IMG/VR virus record: IMGVR_UViG_3300042868_000005
Location: 1-23,953 of that record
From: a virus
Length of the DNA stretch: 23,953 bases
Direction: 5' to 3' (one strand)
Shown here: positions 18,925 through 23,953 of the stretch, piece after piece
How positions within the stretch are numbered: the stretch's first letter is position 1
Layout: each line of letters starts with the position of its first letter
Made by a program: the position numbers and the translations under genes
Notes under the pieces: generated by a model
Told to the model about the DNA's origin: nothing
Databases searched by the model: none
Seen by the model: only the letters and a program-made list of their open reading frames with translations

Positions 18925-21122
18925 TGTGGCATTCCCATTTGTTGTTCAGGTGGCATCATTTCAGGCTGGGGCGTCATTTCCATAGGCATGGATTCCTCAC
19001 GCATCTCCGGCATCTGGTTCATCATGCTTTGCGACTCCATCGCCGCAGCAACCACGCCCATAGCAATGTCCTGAATCTGCTGCTCAGTCATGCCAGCCTG
19101 CACAGCGGCAATGCGCTTGGTTTCGGCTTCGTACAGTTTGACTTGCGCCTCAAAGTCTTTGCGCTCCATGTCTTGCATCTCAATGGACTTGCCCACGTTC
19201 TGGATCATCTGGTGCATCTGCTCCATCTCTTGACCCATCGCTTGCATCTGCTGTTGCGCCATTTGCAGTTCTGGATTGTCCTCGCCATCGGACATAAACT
19301 TCGGATCAATGGTCTTGGCAAAGCGTTTTGCCATCTCTTGAGCGCCAGGCCAGTCCATGTTCTTGACAAACAGATCGCCAGCCACAGCCCACAGTTGTGG
19401 GTTGCCTTGCAGCAGTTGGGCCATTGCCTCCAGCGCCTCTTGACGCTTGGTCGCGTAGCCTGGGCCGGTGGTAGCCACCACATCGTACTTGCCAACGCCA
19501 GGGTTGTAGATTTTCTCCATCACAATGCCGCGCTCGTCAACAATCTTGTTGACCGGCTGATCTTGATCAGGGTTGATCTTGACCATTTTTGTCTCGCCAT
19601 CTTCACCGATGATGCGAGCAATGCGCTGGGTATCGTAAATCTTCGGGATCAAGTCCACAAGCTGACGGGCCACGTGCCGAACACCACGGGCCAAGTTGTC
19701 GCCGTAGTGGTATGTGCCCACATCGCCCTCGCGCTGACGCGCAAGAATTGCTTTGCCGCTTCTCTCATTGGAACCCATGCCCAAAGATGCGTTGTATTGG
19801 CCGGTTGTGGACTTAATGTCCTCAGATGCACCCGCTTTGGCTTGCAGCAGGCCGCTGGAGGCCATCGGTGGCTGTGCCCTAGCTGGCAGTGGCAAAACAG
19901 CGCCTTGGCCGTCTGTAACGTCTGGGTTGACCTCCAGATACGGCCAGTTGGTCGTATTTGCGGTCTTCCACTTGTCTTCGTAGCCCTCAAACTGCCCGCC
20001 GTAGCCGATAAATGGCGCTTTTGGCGCCAAGGCCAGCATCTCAGCTTCTTGTGAAACCCAGTAGTTGTACATGCGCTGGGCATCCTTGGCGTTACGCACC
20101 AAGCCCGACACATACAAACGGCCATCAACCTCAAACTCGTTGCCAACGATGCGGATCACGGGGATGTATTTACCCGCCCAATCGCGCTTCTCAAGGATTT
20201 CGTAGCCGTTGATCTTGCAGTACTTGACCTTTTGGCGGTCAGCTTCGCGGCTGCGCTTGGGCTTGCCATAGATGGCTTTTAGCTGCTTGTCCTCGGGTGT
20301 GCCCTCAAAAGCGGTGATGTTGCCAGGGTACAGGTTCAGCGTAGCGCGGTCGTAGTCGATGTAGTAGTAGTCTGCAACGCGGATCGTGTCTTCGTTGAGC
20401 CAGTTGCTAATCGACTGGTCGCCTACGCCCAAAGATTGCAAAGTTGTAATGGGCGCTGCATCGGGGTACAAGCGCTCGTACTCTGCGCGGGTCAAGTCTT
20501 CGGTGATGAAACAATACTTGGCGTCCGCGCCGGTTGGGTCTTGGATCATTGGATCCATGTAGACCGAGAACGAGTTGCGGATGCGGCCAATCTTGATGTC
20601 TTGGTCAAAGGTGTTGTCATCACAGTACTCTGTGAGCAGGCGCAAGTAGCCTTCGCCGTAGGACACTTGGTTTTCGCAGGCCGTGTCGTAAGCCACATCG
20701 GCATCCGAGATGTACTCAATGTGCCGGATCATGCCGTTGAAAATGTCGGCGACTTCCACATCAGCGTTGTCGTCCACGGGGATGACTTTAGCGCCTGGGC
20801 GGTTCTGCCGCTGGTCGTTGGTCACCTGACGCACATGCTGCGGCAGCTTGTTGATTGTCAAACAGGGCCGTGCGTTGATTGTCTGACCCTGCACCGCGCC
20901 GCGAGTCGCCAGCACATCGGCGGGCCACTGCCAATGGTTGTCGGGCGAGCCGGCGTAGAACTTCAGGTCATCGACTTCATCTTCACGCGACTCAGACAGC
21001 GCCGAGACAGCCATGTCCAAACGCGAGCGTGCTGTTGCCAACACATCCGCATCGCTTTTATCTTTGGCCGAACCACCAACAGCAACGGCTGCGGCGGCGA
21101 CTATGCCTGTTGGGTCTGCCAT
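18921..21122 (-). CDS. Portal protein, P22 gp1-like
   Basis: I chose ATG 21122 (MADPTGIVAAAAVAVGG), 1 nt after the stop of the upstream small gene; an ATG at 21167 lies inside that gene. The 733-residue length is close to P22 gp1 (725). The portal core is recognisable: ESREDEVDDLKFYAGSPDNH and WQWP, then RPCLTINKLPQHVRQVTNDQ and RQNRPGAKVIPVDD, later GEGYLRLLTEYCDDNTFDQD and the DPTGADAKYCFITEDL segment. The final ~110 residues are Met/Gln-rich helix (AQQQMQAMGQEMEQMHQ) ending PPEQQMGMPQ, consistent with the long helical barrel of P22-type portals. It is the DNA gate at the capsid vertex. Confidence 0.92.
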   Translation of the reverse strand: MADPTGIVAAAAVAVGGSAKDKSDADVLATARSRLDMAVSALSESREDEVDDLKFYAGSPDNHWQWPADVLATRGAVQGQTINARPCLTINKLPQHVRQVTNDQRQNRPGAKVIPVDDNADVEVADIFNGMIRHIEYISDADVAYDTACENQVSYGEGYLRLLTEYCDDNTFDQDIKIGRIRNSFSVYMDPMIQDPTGADAKYCFITEDLTRAEYERLYPDAAPITTLQSLGVGDQSISNWLNEDTIRVADYYYIDYDRATLNLYPGNITAFEGTPEDKQLKAIYGKPKRSREADRQKVKYCKINGYEILEKRDWAGKYIPVIRIVGNEFEVDGRLYVSGLVRNAKDAQRMYNYWVSQEAEMLALAPKAPFIGYGGQFEGYEDKWKTANTTNWPYLEVNPDVTDGQGAVLPLPARAQPPMASSGLLQAKAGASEDIKSTTGQYNASLGMGSNERSGKAILARQREGDVGTYHYGDNLARGVRHVARQLVDLIPKIYDTQRIARIIGEDGETKMVKINPDQDQPVNKIVDERGIVMEKIYNPGVGKYDVVATTGPGYATKRQEALEAMAQLLQGNPQLWAVAGDLFVKNMDWPGAQEMAKRFAKTIDPKFMSDGEDNPELQMAQQQMQAMGQEMEQMHQMIQNVGKSIEMQDMERKDFEAQVKLYEAETKRIAAVQAGMTEQQIQDIAMGVVAAAMESQSMMNQMPEMREESMPMEMTPQPEMMPPEQQMGMPQ

Positions 21123-21123
21123 G

Positions 21124-21261
21124 TTATTTCTTTTTCTTTGCTGCTTCACGCTTGACCGAATAAGCAATTGCCACTGCCTGCTTCACAGGCTTGCCAGCAG
21201 CCACTTCAGCCTTGACGTTCTTGCGGAATGCTTCGGGTGTCTTTGACTTAACTAGCGGCAT
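21124..21261 (-). CDS. Small basic phage protein (45 aa)
   Basis: ATG 21261 to TAA 21124-21126, leaving one base before the portal ATG. The product starts MPLVKSKTPEAFRKNVKAEV, then AAGKPVKQAVAIAYSVKREA and a poly-Lys end. The KNV...GKPVKQAVAIA pattern is one I know from small conserved phage proteins of unknown function. It has 12 lysines among 45 residues, so it may bind nucleic acid or the acidic terminase/portal interface. The Lys-coding AAAGAAAAAG end also serves as the only purine-rich site for the portal ATG, suggesting coupled translation. Confidence 0.75.
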   Translation of the reverse strand: MPLVKSKTPEAFRKNVKAEVAAGKPVKQAVAIAYSVKREAAKKKK

Positions 21262-21262
21262 T

Positions 21263-21715
21263 TTATGTTCCGATGTGCAAAACAGCGAAATTAATTTTTA
21301 GCGTGTCTGTGTACGCATTGCTGGACACGTTGCTTAGATTGACAGTAAATGCGCCGTCTGCCACGGTCACTACTGCTATAACATACGCAAATGTAGCCGT
21401 TGCGCCAGACGCAATGTTGACAATAACTGTGTCTAAAGCAGACACTTGGCTGTTAGTGACAATAAACGCAACTTCAGCGTTAGGTGCCATTTGCGCGTTT
21501 GTTGTGGTAATGGTGCCTGCTGACTTGTTTAATGTTACGCCCGAAGCCTTATTGCCCGTTTGCGTTACCGTTCCATACGCGCTATCGGTATAGCCTGTTT
21601 TTGAGGTTGCAAAAATAGATGTGCCGGTGATAGTTTGCGGGTTGGTAGCGCCGATAATGCCCCCGTCAATGTCTTGATCAAGGTACGCAACGCCAATAGG
21701 CTTAGTAAAGCTCAT
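21263..21715 (-). CDS. Beta-rich appendage-type structural protein (150 aa)
   Basis: ATG 21715 directly follows the previous stop (TAAATG) with GAAGAAGAA upstream. The N-terminus MSFTKPIGVAYLDQDIDGGI shares GVAYxDxxxD with the protein at 13321-13788. The rest (TVTQTGNKASGVTLNKSAGT, then NAEVAFIVTNSQVSALDTVI and TVNLSNVSSNAYTDTLKINF) is a domain I recognise as the common C-terminal beta-sandwich of phage fibre proteins (TxSTGVTLNKxTGxIT type). Here it occurs as a small free-standing protein between terminase and portal, an unusual place for a fibre tip. It may decorate the capsid or tail. Confidence 0.78.
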   Translation of the reverse strand: MSFTKPIGVAYLDQDIDGGIIGATNPQTITGTSIFATSKTGYTDSAYGTVTQTGNKASGVTLNKSAGTITTTNAQMAPNAEVAFIVTNSQVSALDTVIVNIASGATATFAYVIAVVTVADGAFTVNLSNVSSNAYTDTLKINFAVLHIGT

Positions 21716-21868
21716 TTATTTCTTCTTCGCAGTTTTGGCAGACTCTTTGAACGCCTTGGCTGTCGGAGCGCCAGGCGCGCCTGGTTTACGCATCTTCTCG
21801 CCGCTGCCTTCTTTGATACGTTCGCGTTTTGCCGCGATATTACTGTACAAGCCGGGTTTTGTCGCCAT
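21716..21868 (-). CDS. Small basic phage protein (50 aa)
   Basis: ATG 21868 lies 2 nt after the stop of the 86-residue gene; TAA at 21716-21718 abuts the next ATG. The product is MATKPGLYSNIAAKRERIKE, then GSGEKMRKPGAPGAPTAKAF and a KESAKTAKKK end. GLYxNIxAKRxRIxxGSGEKMRKPG is a pattern I know from many podovirus and siphovirus genomes, always as a small protein of unknown function near terminase or portal genes. It is strongly basic and probably unstructured, so nucleic-acid or virion-shell binding is possible. Confidence 0.8.
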   Translation of the reverse strand: MATKPGLYSNIAAKRERIKEGSGEKMRKPGAPGAPTAKAFKESAKTAKKK

Positions 21869-21870
21869 GA

Positions 21871-22131
21871 TTAGCACTTCCATCGTTTAAGGGCTGCTTT
21901 AGCGCGTTCGCCGTCTTTGGCGTTGGCTGCTACGGCGCCCATTCTTGCACAAAATGAATCCTTGCGGCCTTGGTCTGCCTTGGTCTTGGGGTTTGGAGCC
22001 GGCGCTTTGAGGTTTGAGCCAGTCGCAGCGTTGTATTTCTCGCGGCCTTTGGCCGTCAGGCCAGCGCCCTTAGACACCGGCAGTTTTTCACCGCGTCCAA
22101 CAGACAAAGAAACAGTTTTTTTCGTTGCCAT
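21871..22131 (-). CDS. Small basic conserved protein, DUF6321-like (86 aa)
   Basis: ATG 22131 abuts the terminase stop (TAGATG) with GGAAG upstream. The product begins MATKKTVSLSVGRGEKLPVS and has GAGLTAKGREKYNAATGSNL, then APAPNPKTKADQGRKDSFCA and RMGAVAANAKDGERAKAALK, ending RWKC. From memory this corresponds to the DUF6321 family of small phage and bacterial proteins, which share GAGLTxKGRxKYN and SFCxRM motifs; two cysteines are conserved-looking. It is highly basic. No function is established. Its steady place beside terminase suggests a packaging or capsid role, which is inference. Confidence 0.8.
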   Translation of the reverse strand: MATKKTVSLSVGRGEKLPVSKGAGLTAKGREKYNAATGSNLKAPAPNPKTKADQGRKDSFCARMGAVAANAKDGERAKAALKRWKC

Positions 22132-23661
22132 CTAGCTTCCCATCCAAGATGTGTTGGCCGAAGTGTCTGAATACGTTCGGCGGGTGGTTGTTCGCGCATT
22201 GTACTCGCCCCGATGTGCCACAGGAAAGGCAAACGTCACGCAAATAGCGTCCGCAGCGTCTGGCGAGGCTAAACCACGCGCCTTCATGTCTTTTTTTGAT
22301 TCCAAAAAAATTGTTCCACGTGAATCAGGTTTCATCATAGGCGAAATCAAGTCCGTCTTCAAGAACCTGTCGTTTGGAATACTGGCCGTCTTGAGCCACT
22401 CCCGCATGTCGCCCCACATTTGCGCCCTCATGTTGCCGTACATGATCGGGTTTTTGGACTTGTTGCCAAAGTTTACGCCCTTGATCTTGTAGCGCTGCTC
22501 TTTGAGCCTGTCCACAATGCCCGCCCCCAGCCCGCCCTCGTCGATGACGACCAGCGTGGGCTTGTATTCCTCAATGGCGTCGATCACATACCCCACCACG
22601 GTCATGGTGTCGTCGCCTCGGTGCCTAATGATCTTCACAATGTCGCGCCCTTGCCGCACGGCGATGACCGTAGCGTCCGCGCCGAACCGCGCCGGATCGA
22701 CCCCGATCACAATAGGCGCGCTCAAGTCCTGGTACTTGACCCGCTTCATGGCCTCATCGACCGTGTTGGCGCCGATGAACTGATCATCACCCGCGCTCGG
22801 GAACTGGCCGTACACCTCAACGTGCGCTTGGGCTGAGTCCGGCCCGTACTCGTCAATGATCTGCTGGTAGACCGCCTTGTCTGTCCCCTCGACCGTGCGG
22901 GCGTCCACCACCTTGGTATTCCAGAAGTCGCGCTTGGAGTGGAACGTCTCGTAAAAGTACCCCGTGTTGCGGCGGGGGTTGGAAAACGCAAACCAAAACC
23001 TGTTGGGCGTGTTCTCCGTAAAGAAGCCCGCCGTCACCGCCCAGATGGCGTCATCAATACCGCTGGCTTCGTCAAAGATGACCAGCACGCCGTCCATGTT
23101 GTGCACACCGGCAAACGCGTCCGGATTTTCAGCCGACCACAGCCGCCCCTCAACGCCCCAATACCTGGTGCCCTTACGCAGATCGCGCTCGACTAACTCG
23201 GTCAGCCATTTGGCCGGTTGCAGACTGGTTGCGCTGACCTCAAACCAGTGGCTGTTCAGCCCCATCGCCAGCCACTTGGTGATCTCGGCCCAAGTCACCT
23301 TACGCAACTGCGACTCGCTGTTGGCCGACACGATGGTTGTCGAGCCGATCCGCGTGGACAGCATCCAGATCACCAGCCAACTGACAAGGGCCGATTTGCC
23401 GATACCACGGCCTGACGCAACCGCTTCGCGCAGGGTATCGAAGTCAATCTTGCCGTTGTTCTGCTTAATGTGCGCGGCAATGTCTTGCATTACATCGCGC
23501 TGCCACTTGCGCGGGCCACTGAAATGCTCCAGCGGCGTGCCCTTGACGCCCCACGGAAACAGCAGCATGACGAACGCCAGCGGGTTGTCCTTGATCTGGG
23601 GCGACCACAGCCGCGCCATCAACTCTTGTTCGTCTTCAGCGCTGTACTTGGTGGACTGCAT
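22132..23661 (-). CDS. terL: Terminase large subunit (ATPase and nuclease)
   Basis: The 509-residue protein has both domains of a DNA-packaging motor. ATPase: Walker A at 84-90 (GRGIGKS), Walker B at 192-198 (VLVIFDE, with E198 catalytic), and a coupling motif near 226-231 (FSNPRR). RNase H-like nuclease: D322 in VIGVDPARFG, D374 in LVVIDEGGLG, and a third acid in LASPDAADAICV (D468 or D471). It drives DNA into the prohead through the portal and cuts the concatemer, P22 using headful cutting. The start at 23661 lacks a clear ribosome site and overlaps the small-subunit gene by 26 nt, so translation may be coupled. Ends TAGATG with the next gene. Confidence 0.95.
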   Translation of the reverse strand: MQSTKYSAEDEQELMARLWSPQIKDNPLAFVMLLFPWGVKGTPLEHFSGPRKWQRDVMQDIAAHIKQNNGKIDFDTLREAVASGRGIGKSALVSWLVIWMLSTRIGSTTIVSANSESQLRKVTWAEITKWLAMGLNSHWFEVSATSLQPAKWLTELVERDLRKGTRYWGVEGRLWSAENPDAFAGVHNMDGVLVIFDEASGIDDAIWAVTAGFFTENTPNRFWFAFSNPRRNTGYFYETFHSKRDFWNTKVVDARTVEGTDKAVYQQIIDEYGPDSAQAHVEVYGQFPSAGDDQFIGANTVDEAMKRVKYQDLSAPIVIGVDPARFGADATVIAVRQGRDIVKIIRHRGDDTMTVVGYVIDAIEEYKPTLVVIDEGGLGAGIVDRLKEQRYKIKGVNFGNKSKNPIMYGNMRAQMWGDMREWLKTASIPNDRFLKTDLISPMMKPDSRGTIFLESKKDMKARGLASPDAADAICVTFAFPVAHRGEYNARTTTRRTYSDTSANTSWMGS

Positions 23662-23953
23662 CTAGTTTTGGCGTGAGGTATTCACTTGGGTTGTTCTCGA
23701 TAACGTCCATGACGCGCCGCTCGGCTTCGGCCAAGGCGGCGGTGATCGAGATGCGCTGATCCACGTCAATGGTGATGGCCTGCTTGGCAACCCAGCCGTG
23801 GACGTGTTGCAAGATAGCCAGGCTGGCCTTGGCGTCTCCCTCTGCGGCGGCTTTGTGCAGTTGGCGTGAGGCTTCTATCTCGCCATCGGCCTTGCCCTTC
23901 AACGCGGCGACTTCGGCAATCGGGTCAAGCTGGCACAGTTGGCGGTACTCGGT
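23636..23953 (-). CDS. Terminase small subunit, 5' part cut by the window edge
   Basis: The frame is open to the right edge, so only the C-terminal 105 residues are seen, beginning TEYRQLCQLDPIAEVAALKG. The visible TTG at 23902 is not convincing as a start because the frame continues through it. The visible part is helical (GEIEASRQLHKAAAEGDAKA, then SLAILQHVHGWVAKQ), with a final RISITAALAEAERRVMDVIE helix and the tail SEYLTPKLDAVHQVQR. Small terminases use an N-terminal HTH to bind the pac or cos site; that part would lie beyond the window. The assignment relies on its place before terL, which it overlaps by 26 nt, and on its helical form. Confidence 0.72.
   Translation of the reverse strand, partial: TEYRQLCQLDPIAEVAALKGKADGEIEASRQLHKAAAEGDAKASLAILQHVHGWVAKQAITIDVDQRISITAALAEAERRVMDVIENNPSEYLTPKLDAVHQVQR

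Noticed and set aside
18924-20054. A 376-codon open frame on the + strand, opposite the portal gene
   Set aside because: It is the antisense of a confidently identified portal, is Leu/His-rich as expected from reversed Gln/Met codons, and has no ribosome site or neighbours on that strand.
21123-21167. Portal start at 21167
   Set aside because: These codons lie inside the 45-residue basic gene; ATG 21122 gives a P22-like length and N-terminus.
22964-23665. A 233-codon + strand frame opposite the large terminase
   Set aside because: Antisense shadow of terL, whose Walker and nuclease motifs are all intact on the other strand.
1-23953. tRNA genes, integrase, att sites, insertion sequences
   Set aside because: Coding genes fill nearly the whole window, and no cloverleaf, recombinase or transposase motif was seen on either strand.

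Overview
This window is the structural and lysis half of a short-tailed (podovirus) double-stranded DNA phage. The evidence is a terminase, a P22-type portal of about 730 residues, a scaffold, a P22-type coat, gp4-like and gp10-like neck proteins, three ejection-type proteins and no sheath, tube or tape-measure gene. Several small conserved proteins resemble ones I associate with phages of freshwater or marine Proteobacteria. The host cannot be read from the sequence; a Gram-negative, perhaps Burkholderiales, host is only a guess. Nothing here shows lysogeny (no integrase, repressor or att site), but the early region lies outside the window.

Layout. Positions 1-1454 (+ strand) hold the tail end of another operon: six small overlapping genes, one cut by the left edge, including a lone NrdR-like zinc ribbon. 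It converges with and slightly overlaps the main operon. Everything from 23953 down to 1420 is on the - strand and reads right to left: terminase small subunit (cut by the right edge), large terminase, a cluster of small basic proteins with one beta-rich structural protein, portal, an accessory block of fibre/adhesin-like genes, scaffold, coat, two small beta-rich candidate decoration proteins, a small conserved protein, gp4-like, gp10-like, a fibre/needle-like protein, a GNAT-like protein, three ejection proteins, a tail fibre, and a lysis cassette ending in a 3TM holin and an M15 peptidase endolysin. Apart from the inserted accessory blocks, this matches P22 gene order (2-1-8-5-4-10-26-14-7-20-16-9).

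Expression. Genes are packed tightly, often with ATGA, TGATG or TAATG overlaps. The longest gap is only 68 nt, just upstream of the scaffold gene, and holds a candidate promoter and a palindrome over the scaffold ribosome site. Three hairpins with UUCG tetraloops follow the coat gene and each of the next two genes, so transcription probably steps down after coat. Five real small genes of under 60 codons (at 1281, 3321, 18089, 21124 and 21716) were recovered by reading the gaps.

The most interesting points are: the GNAT-fold protein at the position of P22 gene 14 and T7 gene 13; the serial UUCG terminators; the fully coupled seven-gene run with four unexplained lysis-region proteins, one with a possible GAF-like external domain; the palindrome over the scaffold start; and a glycine-rich adhesin in a block inserted between portal and scaffold. 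No clearly novel system is proven.
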